From: an uncultured Tropicimonas sp.
GTDB taxonomy: Bacteria; Pseudomonadota; Alphaproteobacteria; Rhodobacterales; Rhodobacteraceae
Length of the DNA: 64,000 bases
Reading direction: 5' to 3'
Assembly: GCA_947497945.1 (NCBI GenBank)
Contig: CANMIP010000007.1
Span: 1-64,000, forward strand
A program made the position numbers and the translations under genes. Under the pieces are notes generated by a model, which worked only from the letters and a program-made list of their open reading frames with translations, did no database searches and was not told where the DNA came from. This document shows, in pieces, positions 54,719 through 62,219 of the stretch (positions are counted from its first letter, which is position 1; each line of letters opens with the position of its first letter).

Positions 54719-55561
54719 ATGGCGTTGGCCTCCAGAATATCATGCGTCTGTTCGGCTTGTCGCGCTGTGGCGATCAGCGTCGCCTCTGTCTTCTGGGCTC
54801 TCTCCCCGGCCTGGGCGGACGCCGTGACCTATGACTACGTGCTCGACATCACGAGGATCAAGGGCGCCCTCGAGGCGTCTCCGTTCAGCCTGTCGGACGA
54901 TGTCCAGATCTTCGGCCGTTTCAGCATGGACATCTCCAGCAAGGACAAGGCAGCGGAGAATCCGGCATTCGGAAACTACGATGTCAGCATCCTCGACAGT
55001 GTGTTTGCATTCTCCTGGGACAGTGGCAGCTACGAGAGCGGCGCCGCGTCCGGGAGCAAGTTCAGCTCGAAGCTCGTCAACGAGACCCAGGGAGCGGCAG
55101 GCGATCTCGGGAAGTCCGCAGCGCAGGACCTGTTCGAGTTCAAGGACAAGTCCTCGCATGAGACCCTGGGCGCGTTCGAGTTCACCAGCCTGAAGATAAC
55201 GCTCGAAGACAATGCCGATGCCGCTGCCTTCTCGGATGACGGCCTGCCGGACCTGCTGGATCTGGACGATTTCGACAACGCCACCTTCTCGCTGCGGTTC
55301 AAGGACAAGAACAGGAAGATCACCTACACGGGCTTCGTGTCGTCGCTGGAAGCTTTCGCTGCGAGCGGCGGGAATCTCGATGTGGATGCAGCCGTTCCGC
55401 TTCCGCCGAGCCTGTTCGGTTTGCTCGGTGGTTTCGGTTTGCTGTGGCTGAGGCACTCCGGGAGAAAGGGTTCCGGGCGATGCAATGCCGCACCGGCAGG
55501 CGGGCTGTCGTTGCGTCGGCGCTGGCGCAGGGTTTTGATGTCACGGACAGTGCACCCCTGA
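54719..55561 (+). CDS. Exported VPLPA-CTERM (exosortase-sorted) protein
   Basis: A 280-residue protein. A signal peptide ends near SPAWADA (about residue 35). The body (36-222) is rich in Ser, Asp and Phe, with no recognised domain. DAAVPLPPSLFGLLGGFGLL (about 223-242) is a VPLPA-type sorting signal: VPLP, a short membrane helix, then Arg. Such proteins are anchored or released at the cell surface by an exosortase. Unusually, about 35 more residues follow, including an Arg-rich run; the TGC codon after SGR may be a mutated stop. GGGAAG lies five bases before the ATG. Confidence 0.78.
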   Translation: MALASRISCVCSACRAVAISVASVFWALSPAWADAVTYDYVLDITRIKGALEASPFSLSDDVQIFGRFSMDISSKDKAAENPAFGNYDVSILDSVFAFSWDSGSYESGAASGSKFSSKLVNETQGAAGDLGKSAAQDLFEFKDKSSHETLGAFEFTSLKITLEDNADAAAFSDDGLPDLLDLDDFDNATFSLRFKDKNRKITYTGFVSSLEAFAASGGNLDVDAAVPLPPSLFGLLGGFGLLWLRHSGRKGSGRCNAAPAGGLSLRRRWRRVLMSRTVHP

Positions 55562-55746
55562 AACGCCCCGGACCAGTTTTGAAACGCACCAGGCCAGCGG
55601 GCGTTTCTCCAGCACTCGTGGCGCTTCCCTGAGGCAGCAGAGACTGCCCGCCCTGTCCGCAATGCCGCCCCTTGCGAAACTCGGGAGCGGCAATCGGCCG
55701 GGGGCGGTTGGCAAATGTCTGGCCAGCAGGCCGGGCGCTTAAGAAC

Positions 55747-56616
55747 CTAGCTCACCCGGTTCTGGCGGAACATGATGTAGAGCCCGGAGAGGAGGATCAC
55801 CGCTGCGCCGGCATAGCTCATCATGTCGGGGCGCTCGCCAAAAGCGATCATGCCGAGGCCGACGCCGAAAAGGATGCGCGTGTAGCGGAAGGGCGTGACG
55901 AAGGAGACCTCGCCGGTCCGCATCGCCTGGGTCAACGACATATAGGCCCCGAGCCCGAAGAAGGCACCGAACAGCAATGTCAGGCTGGCCGTGATGTCCG
56001 GCACCGTCGCGCCGCCAGAGAAAGCCAGGAGAAGGAACCCGGTCGGGAGCAGGATCGAGAAGCCACAAATGCCGATCTGGGCATTGGACAGGGTGCGCGG
56101 CGCGGCGCGGGTGGCAAGGTCCCGCCCGGCAAATCCCGCCATGCCGGCAATCGCAAGCAGGGTCGCAACGCTGAAGCTGTCCGTGCCCGGACGCAGGATC
56201 ATCAGCACGCCGACAAAGCCGACCAGGATCGCCAGCCAGCGCCGCCAGCCGACTTTTTCGTGCAGGAAGAGTGCTGCCCCCGCGACGACGACGATCGGTG
56301 TTGCCTGCATGATGGCGGAGGCGTCCGAAAGCGGGATGAGCGCGATGGCCAGTGTGTACAACAACCGCGCGGAGCCTTCGAAGCCCGCCCGCAGGATCAT
56401 GGGCCTGGAGAACATGTCGCGATGCAGGATCGGCTCGCCGCGTGACACCGCCAGAAAGCTGAAAAAGACAGTCCCAAGCAGGCCCCAGACCATCAGAACC
56501 TGCCCGACGGGCATCTGTCCGGCAGCGGTCTTGAGGCACATGTCTTCGAGGGCGAATCCGACCATGGACAGGGTCATGAAGCCGGCGCCGACGAGGTTGT
56601 CGGGCAGGGTGCGCAC
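55747..56616 (-). CDS. DMT-superfamily (EamA) transporter
   Basis: A 289-residue protein with ten hydrophobic segments in two EamA repeats (GFALEDMCLKTAAGQMPVGQ near the start, ending GAAVILLSGLYIMF). It may export a metabolite of unknown type. It begins at a GTG directly after the meaB stop, so it depends on meaB translation; an ATG 13 codons in is an alternative start. The EDMCLK motif is typical of a Rhodobacteraceae-rich subgroup. Confidence 0.85.
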   Translation of the reverse strand: MRTLPDNLVGAGFMTLSMVGFALEDMCLKTAAGQMPVGQVLMVWGLLGTVFFSFLAVSRGEPILHRDMFSRPMILRAGFEGSARLLYTLAIALIPLSDASAIMQATPIVVVAGAALFLHEKVGWRRWLAILVGFVGVLMILRPGTDSFSVATLLAIAGMAGFAGRDLATRAAPRTLSNAQIGICGFSILLPTGFLLLAFSGGATVPDITASLTLLFGAFFGLGAYMSLTQAMRTGEVSFVTPFRYTRILFGVGLGMIAFGERPDMMSYAGAAVILLSGLYIMFRQNRVS

Positions 56617-57600
56617 TCAGCTGTCGCCGGAGAGAAGCGACAGCATCTCATGTGCCGCCGCTGCCGGCGCGAGCTCGCCACCGGCCACGCGACTGCCCAG
56701 CCGGTCCATCTGAGACCGCATCTCGGCAGAGTTGCTCAGCCGCGCCAGCAGGCCCATCCGGACCTCTTCCTCGAACCATTTGCGCGCCTGGTTGGCTCGC
56801 CGGGCGTCCCAGTAGCCGTGTTCCCGGCGCCAATCGGCGAGGGTGTTCATCTCGTCCCAGGCGACCTCGAGCCCGTTGCCTTCGACCGCGGAGACGGTCA
56901 TCGCCTTGGGGAAATCCGCCGGGTCCTCGGGCCGCTTGCGCAGCAGGCGCAGCGCACCGGCGTAATCGGCGCAGGTCCGGTTGGCGACCGGCTTCAGCTC
57001 GCCATCGGCCTTGTTGATCAGGATCATGTCGGCAATCTCCATGATGCCGCGCTTGACGCCCTGCAGCTCGTCGCCGCCCGCAGGGGCCAGCAGCAGCAGG
57101 AAGAGGTCCGACATCTCCGCGACCATGGTCTCGGACTGGCCGACCCCGACCGTCTCGATCAGGACGACGTCATAGGCGGCGGCTTCGCAGAGCGTGACGA
57201 CCTCACGCGTGCGCCGGGCGACACCGCCGAGCTGGCTCTGGCTGGGCGAGGGGCGGATGAAGGCTTCGCGTTTGCGCGAAAGCTCTTCCATCCGGGTCTT
57301 GTCACCGAGGATCGAGCCGCCGGAGCGGGCGGAGGAGGGATCGACTGCCAGCACGGCGACCTTCAGCCCGCGCTCGACCAGCATCAGGCCGAAGGCTTCG
57401 ATAAAGGTGGATTTGCCGACGCCCGGCGTTCCGGAAAGTCCGAGCCGCAGCGCCTGCCGTCCGGAGCTGGCAACACGTTCGCCGAGGATCGTGGCCTGGG
57501 CCCTGTGATCCTCCCGGCTGCTTTCGACCAGGGTGATGGCTCGGGCCAGTGCCCGGCGTTCGCCGTTCATAACCCGGCGTGCAAGATCGTCGATATCCAT
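56617..57600 (-). CDS. meaB: Methylmalonyl-CoA mutase-associated GTPase MeaB
   Basis: A 327-residue G3E GTPase. GTPGVGKST (57-65) is the Walker A loop, ETVGVGQSE the switch region, and LINKADGE the guanine-specificity motif. It loads and protects adenosylcobalamin in methylmalonyl-CoA mutase. That reaction finishes the ethylmalonyl-CoA pathway to which mcd in this window also belongs. GAGGAAGAG precedes the ATG. Confidence 0.93.
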   Translation of the reverse strand: MDIDDLARRVMNGERRALARAITLVESSREDHRAQATILGERVASSGRQALRLGLSGTPGVGKSTFIEAFGLMLVERGLKVAVLAVDPSSARSGGSILGDKTRMEELSRKREAFIRPSPSQSQLGGVARRTREVVTLCEAAAYDVVLIETVGVGQSETMVAEMSDLFLLLLAPAGGDELQGVKRGIMEIADMILINKADGELKPVANRTCADYAGALRLLRKRPEDPADFPKAMTVSAVEGNGLEVAWDEMNTLADWRREHGYWDARRANQARKWFEEEVRMGLLARLSNSAEMRSQMDRLGSRVAGGELAPAAAAHEMLSLLSGDS

Positions 57601-57963
57601 CCGCTCTTCCTCGATCGCTGTCTTGCCGCTGTCTTTGTGCCCAAGCGCGCGGAATGTCCAGAACCGGCCAGGCCGTTTCTCCGTGCCTGGCCCGGTTTGG
57701 GGCGGCGGGGCGGTGGCGTCGATGCACTTTGCCCGGTGTCTGAATCGCAACGCCACGTGGGGATTGCGGGCCGATGCCGAGGCGCGGTGGCTCGGTATGG
57801 GGGCCGCGTCGCCACAGCGAGGTGAATAGCAGGATTGCACTCTGGTCGCGGCTTTCGGCCGGACAGCGGCCCGGTGCCGGCAGAAGGGCGGCGGGTCAAA
57901 ATCCTGTTCAATGGCGGCCGAAAAGGCTCTATGCAGGCGCGGACCTCAGAATAGGAGCCCCCC
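57601..57963. other. Divergent promoter region between meaB and pyrF
   Basis: This 363-bp region separates two divergent genes and should hold both promoters. No convincing gene is present. An AGGAG box lies just before the pyrF ATG. No clear -35/-10 pair was assigned. Confidence 0.4.
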
Positions 57964-58680
57964 ATGTCCGATGACCGCCTGATCGTTGCCCTCGATGTTC
58001 CCAATGCCATCGCCGGGCTGGAGCTTGCCGGCAAGCTGGGGGATGCCGTCTCCTTCTACAAGATCGGGCTGGGCATGCTGACGGGCGGCGGGTTGGCGCT
58101 GGCAAACGAGCTCAAGGGCGAGCATGGCAAGCGCATCTTCCTCGACATGAAACTCTTCGATATTGGCGCGACGGTCGAGGCTGCGGTGCGTGGGCTGGCG
58201 CAGTTTGAGCTCGATTTTCTTACCGTGCATGGCGATCCGCATGTGGTGCGCGCGGCCCAGGAGGGCAAGGGCCGGACGGACATGAAGATCCTCGCCGTGA
58301 CGATCCTGACCTCGATGGATCGAGCCGATCTGGACGCGGGGTGCATCAAGCCGGGGGAGGTTGGCGATATCGTATTGGAGCGCGCCGTGAATGCGCTCGG
58401 CGCCGGAGCGGACGGTCTGATCGCCTCGCCGCTGGAGGCGCCGTTGATCCGGGCGCTGCCGGAGGCGGCAGGCAAGCTTATCGTAACGCCGGGCGTGCGG
58501 CCGGCGGGCGCGGATCTGGGCGATCAGAAACGGGTGCTAACCCCGGCCGAAGCCATTGCCAATGGCGCCGACCATGTCGTCGTGGGCCGGCCGGTCTGGC
58601 AGGCCGATGATCCGAAAGCGGCCGCACAGGCGATCCTGCGCGAGCTGGCCAGCCCGCAGGCCGAACGCCCGAACCGCTGA
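57964..58680 (+). CDS. pyrF: Orotidine 5'-phosphate decarboxylase
   Basis: A 238-residue TIM barrel. The catalytic DxKxxD motif is seen in LDMKLFDIGATV (Asp 61, Lys 63, Asp 66), followed by FLTVHGDPHVV and the phosphate loop VTPGVRPAGADLGDQKRV. It makes UMP from OMP in pyrimidine synthesis. The gene ends just before a GC-rich intergenic repeat. Confidence 0.97.
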   Translation: MSDDRLIVALDVPNAIAGLELAGKLGDAVSFYKIGLGMLTGGGLALANELKGEHGKRIFLDMKLFDIGATVEAAVRGLAQFELDFLTVHGDPHVVRAAQEGKGRTDMKILAVTILTSMDRADLDAGCIKPGEVGDIVLERAVNALGAGADGLIASPLEAPLIRALPEAAGKLIVTPGVRPAGADLGDQKRVLTPAEAIANGADHVVVGRPVWQADDPKAAAQAILRELASPQAERPNR

Positions 58681-58714
58681 GCTAGCTCGAGACGCGGGCG
58701 TCCCCTCGCCCCTT

Positions 58715-58767
58715 GACGCCATAGGCGTCGCGGGGCTTTGGGGCCGGGCGCGCCTGCGGCGCGTGGG
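58715..58767. repeat. GC-rich intergenic repeat, copy 2
   Basis: Similar to 36155-36210. The shared core is TTGGGG, then C or T, then CGGGCGCGCCT, followed by CGGCGCGTGG; the upstream GACGCC box is also shared. It lies in the short gap between pyrF and the acetyltransferase gene. No T run follows, so it is not an obvious terminator. Confidence 0.65.
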
Positions 58768-58807
58768 TTATCGGAGGGGGCGGAACACAGAGGAAAGGAC
58801 GTGCCAG

Positions 58808-59362
58808 ATGAAGACGGAACGACAGAAGATGGCAGCCGGCGAGTGGTACACCTGTCTCGACGACGAGCTTGAAGCGCTGCGGGTCGCCGCCCGGTCGGCG
58901 GTGCATGAACATAACAGCATGCCGCCCGAGACACGCGGGGCCATGGGGCCGAAACTCGCGCGGCTCATCAATTCCGGCGATGTCCTGGTCGAAGCCCCGT
59001 TTCACTGCGCCTATGGCATCAATATTGTCCTCGGGAACCAGGTGTTCCTGAATGCCGGCTGCACGATCCTGGATTGCGCGACCGTCACCATTGGCGATCA
59101 GAGCCAGCTCGGGCCCAATGTTCAGATCTACTGCGCCGAACATCATCAGGATCCGGTCAAGCGAACCGTTGACGGGTTGGAGATCGCGCATCCCGTTCAC
59201 ATCGGAAAGCGAGTCTGGATTGGCGGAGGCGCGATCATCCTGGCTGGTGTGACAATCGGCGACGGCGCGGTCGTTGGGGCGGGCAGCGTGGTCACGCGGG
59301 ATGTCGCCCCGGAGACAGTTGTCGTCGGCAATCCGGCGCGGGTGATCAAGCGGACGGGCTGA
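58808..59362 (+). CDS. Sugar O-acetyltransferase (left-handed beta-helix, Maa/NodL type)
   Basis: A 184-residue acetyltransferase. The N-terminal Mac domain (MAAGEWYTCLDDELEALRVA) is followed by hexapeptide repeats (GINIVLGNQVFLNAGCTILD, IGKRVWIGGGAIILAGVTIG) and ends VVVGNPARVIKR. The catalytic His lies in YCAEHHQDP. It acetylates maltose, Nod-factor-like or other sugars. GGAAAGGA lies before the ATG; the open frame upstream is not conserved. Confidence 0.92.
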   Translation: MKTERQKMAAGEWYTCLDDELEALRVAARSAVHEHNSMPPETRGAMGPKLARLINSGDVLVEAPFHCAYGINIVLGNQVFLNAGCTILDCATVTIGDQSQLGPNVQIYCAEHHQDPVKRTVDGLEIAHPVHIGKRVWIGGGAIILAGVTIGDGAVVGAGSVVTRDVAPETVVVGNPARVIKRTG

Positions 59363-59498
59363 CCCGGTTCAAGCGCAGGCATCCGTAGGAGGCCCGCGCA
59401 AGATCTCGATCCCGTTCCTCGCCGTGCGCGACCCGTGTGGGGGCGAAGGGTGACAGGCTCCGCCCCTCACCCTTTTGGCCCCGTCGGAATAGCGGCCC

Positions 59499-59786
59499 TC
59501 AGTTCTCGTTGATGTCGTGGTCGAAGGTCTTGACGGACCCGCCCCGCAGCCCGAAGACCTGCCGCATCACCAGCCAAGCGGCGAGCGAAAGTACCGAGAA
59601 GGTGACGAGCAGGGTCGGCAGCGAGCCGGCCAGCGCCCCTCCCAGGGCACCGCCCAAGGCCAGCAGGAGCGCGGTCACCCCGGCCCCCACGGCGAAACCG
59701 AGAAAGATCCAGCCCGGCGCGAAGACCTCGAGAATCGCCAGAACGAGCCCGGCTGCCGCCCAGGCCCACCATTCATTCCAGAGCAT
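59499..59786 (-). CDS. NfeD-family membrane protein (short form)
   Basis: A 95-residue protein with three to four membrane helices and the NfeD pattern (ILEVFAPGWIFLGFAVGA). It lacks the soluble OB-fold domain found in longer NfeD proteins. Its ATG overlaps the stop of the SPFH gene, the standard stomatin/NfeD operon. The pair organises membrane microdomains. Confidence 0.88.
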   Translation of the reverse strand: MLWNEWWAWAAAGLVLAILEVFAPGWIFLGFAVGAGVTALLLALGGALGGALAGSLPTLLVTFSVLSLAAWLVMRQVFGLRGGSVKTFDHDINEN

Positions 59787-60676
59787 TACGGCTTTCCCTT
59801 CAGCATCTTGAAGGCGTCGCCGAAGGCTTCCAGCGCGTTGGCTGGCAGCACGATCGTCTGCTTGCCGCTGCCATTGCCGAGCGCGTTCAGCGCCTCGACC
59901 TGTTTCAGCGCGACCTGGTATTGCGCCGCCTCAAGCCCGTTCTCCCGGATCGCCGCGGCAACCACCCCGGTTGCATAGGCTTCCGCGTCGGCCTGGATGC
60001 GACGCGCCTTGGCGATCTGCTCGGCGGCATAGAGCTCGGCATCTGCCGACAGCTCGACGGACCGCTTCTGACCTTCGGCCTCGGTCACCTGCGCCCGCCG
60101 CGCCCGCTCGGCGTTGAGCTGCTGCAGCATCGCTTCGCGCGTGGCGTTATCGAGATTGACGTCCAGGATTTCGGCGCGTGTCACCTCGATGCCCCAATCG
60201 TCCACCGCGTCCTCGACCAGCGCCTTGATCTGCCCGATCAGCTGGGTGCGGTTGGACTGGACCTCGTCCAGCTCCATCTTGCCGATTTCGGCCCGGACGA
60301 TGCCGGCAACGGTGGTGGCAATGGCGCCATCGACATCGCGGATCCGGTAGACGGTCTTCTCCGGCTCGAGGATGCGGTAGAAGACCGAGGTATCGATCTG
60401 CACGAGCACGTTGTCCGAGGTGATCGCGTCCTGGCTGGCATTGGGCAGCTGGCGTTCGAGGATCGAGACGCGGTGTGCGACCCGGTCCAGGAAGGGCACG
60501 ATCAGGTTCAGGCCCGGCCCGAGCACCGCGCGTAGCCGGCCGAAGCGTTCGACCACGTATTTCTCCGATTGCGGGACGATCCGAACCCCGAGAAACACAC
60601 AGACAATAATGAAGACGGCGATCAACAGCAGCACGATCGAGCCGCCGGTCAGGGTTGCAAGAAGATCATTGGGCAT
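59786..60676 (-). CDS. SPFH/Band 7 (stomatin, QmcA-like) membrane protein
   Basis: A 296-residue protein. An N-terminal membrane segment (VLLLIAVFIIVCVFLGV) is followed by the band-7 domain (VPQSEKYVVERFGRLRAVLG) and a coiled-coil, Ala/Glu-rich tail. It probably oligomerises in the inner membrane and works with the NfeD partner. A role with the FtsH protease or in envelope stress is known for relatives; the exact role here is inferred. Confidence 0.92.
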   Translation of the reverse strand: MPNDLLATLTGGSIVLLLIAVFIIVCVFLGVRIVPQSEKYVVERFGRLRAVLGPGLNLIVPFLDRVAHRVSILERQLPNASQDAITSDNVLVQIDTSVFYRILEPEKTVYRIRDVDGAIATTVAGIVRAEIGKMELDEVQSNRTQLIGQIKALVEDAVDDWGIEVTRAEILDVNLDNATREAMLQQLNAERARRAQVTEAEGQKRSVELSADAELYAAEQIAKARRIQADAEAYATGVVAAAIRENGLEAAQYQVALKQVEALNALGNGSGKQTIVLPANALEAFGDAFKMLKGKP

Positions 60677-60777
60677 GGGAATACTGGTCCTGTGGATTTA
60701 CCTGGCGCGACTATGCCTGCCCGCGCCCCGACTGCAAAGGGGCGCAAAAGCGCGGTTTGTCGAATTTCGGCGGGTGA

Positions 60778-61140
60778 TCAGTAGCACAGCACCTTGCTCG
60801 CCTCGTTGGCCAGGCCGACCAGCACGTCCGGCAGGGCAAACTCGGCCGGGCGGCCCTCCAGCAAGCTCTCGTCATAGCCGCGCGCCTTGGCCGACATGCC
60901 GGAGAGATAGAACCGCCCGCCATGTTCCGCGATCGCCTCCAGGTGGTCCGCCAGACGCCCCGTTCCGAGCCCGGTCAGCACCGCCGCCACCTCGGGATCG
61001 AAGAGCCGCACGGCGTCGCCGGCAAGGAAGACCCGCGTCTCATGCCCGGCCTTGGCCGTGGTGGCCGCGACGAGGCACCCCAAAGTTGCCTTGGTCGGGT
61101 CCTCGGGACCGGAAGTGATATGGATCAGGAAGTCGGACAT
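60778..61140 (-). CDS. DsrE/DsrF-like family protein
   Basis: A 120-residue protein starting MSDFLIHITSGPEDPTKATL, with GAGGAGAAGAG before the ATG. LAGDAVRLFD and GGRFYLSGMSAKARGYDE match small DsrE-like proteins. Some members carry sulfur on a conserved Cys; here a Cys lies in GCLVAATTAKAG near residue 24. Sulfur relay is possible but unproven. Confidence 0.8.
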   Translation of the reverse strand: MSDFLIHITSGPEDPTKATLGCLVAATTAKAGHETRVFLAGDAVRLFDPEVAAVLTGLGTGRLADHLEAIAEHGGRFYLSGMSAKARGYDESLLEGRPAEFALPDVLVGLANEASKVLCY

Positions 61141-61629
61141 GGGCTCTTCTCCTCGGACATCCAGCACACCCTGCCACAGGAGCGGCCTTTCGCGAATGTT
61201 TTTGGTGCGTTGCGCGGGAGCAACTTCCTCCAGGGGCTGCAGGCGACCTGCCCACAGGCGCGATTCCACGTCCGGCCCGTCTGGAAGTCCGGGGGCCGGA
61301 ACCTGCCGTCATTGCTGCGCCGCGCTGCCGAACCGGACGCTGTTGGGCGGGCCGCCCAGCGGCTGGGCCACGAAGGCTCAGGGGAGGCAGTGCCCGGGTT
61401 GCGCTTTGTAGACTCGGTGGCTCGATGCCCGCGCCGGCGCGTCAGGCGCCAGCCCAAACGCTTGCCGAAGCGCCGGCGGGGCGCCCCGCTCGGGGCCCGC
61501 AACGCCATCATGGCTATGGCCGGGCCGCTACGGGAGTACCGAAAGGAGGCGCCCAGCCGGTCAATCCGCAGGATCGCCCGGGACCCGCCATCGGTCGGAC
61601 CGCCCGCCTTTGCGCCCAAGAAACCGGTC
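61141..61629. other. Intergenic stretch of 489 bp, nothing recognised
   Basis: Long frames cross this GC-rich stretch on both strands, but none looks like a real protein. It may be the leader of the DsrE gene on the minus strand or the trace of a lost gene. No RNA motif or T-run terminator was identified. Confidence 0.4.
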
Positions 61630-62082
61630 TCAGCCATCGAGCCCCTCCCACCAGAGCGCGACACAGGATTGCAGCTCCCGCACCCCGCGCGGATGGCCGA
61701 GATATTTCGCAACCGGCATCATCTCCCAGCACTGACCCTCGTCGCCGAAGACAATCGCGTCGATCTGCCGGTCGGAGAGGGCCGCCGTGAGAAAGACGCC
61801 CTCGATCCGGCTCGGCTCGAACTTCACGAAACGGGCGGCGAAACCGAACCCGTCCGGCGCCAGCGTGATGCTGAATTCCTCCTGCACCTCCCACATCGCA
61901 CATTCCCGAATCGTCTCGCCCGGCTCGCGCACCCCGCCGGGAAGGTCCCAGTGCCCGGGATCGGGAATATGGTCGAAATCGTCGCGCTTGTAGCAGAGCA
62001 TCCGGGGACCGGACCAAAGCGCCAGCTTCGCCCCGAAGAGCCCGGAATCCTCCAGAAGGGTCTCGAAACCAGCTACAGCCAA
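61630..62082 (-). CDS. NUDIX hydrolase
   Basis: About 150 residues. The Nudix box reads GGVREPGETIRECAMWEVQEEF, split here as GGVREPGE, TIRECAM and WEVQEEF; Trp stands where the consensus has Arg, while the metal-binding EE pair is kept. HIPDPGHWDLPGG precedes it. The TTG at 62082 has a strong GGGGAGG site five bases upstream; an ATG at 62127 would add 15 residues without one. The substrate nucleotide is unknown. It is divergent from the ABC exporter. Confidence 0.82.
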   Translation of the reverse strand: MAVAGFETLLEDSGLFGAKLALWSGPRMLCYKRDDFDHIPDPGHWDLPGGVREPGETIRECAMWEVQEEFSITLAPDGFGFAARFVKFEPSRIEGVFLTAALSDRQIDAIVFGDEGQCWEMMPVAKYLGHPRGVRELQSCVALWWEGLDG

Positions 62083-62219
62083 GTCGGCCTCCCCTGTTGC
62101 ACCGCAAGCGCGCGCCGCGTCCTGCATACAATCCGCGCGAGCTCTGCCCAAGCGCCAAGCGGCTTGCCGCTCCTCCTGCGGACCGCTATTGCTCCTCGAA
62201 CGACATTGGGGAGATGGAA

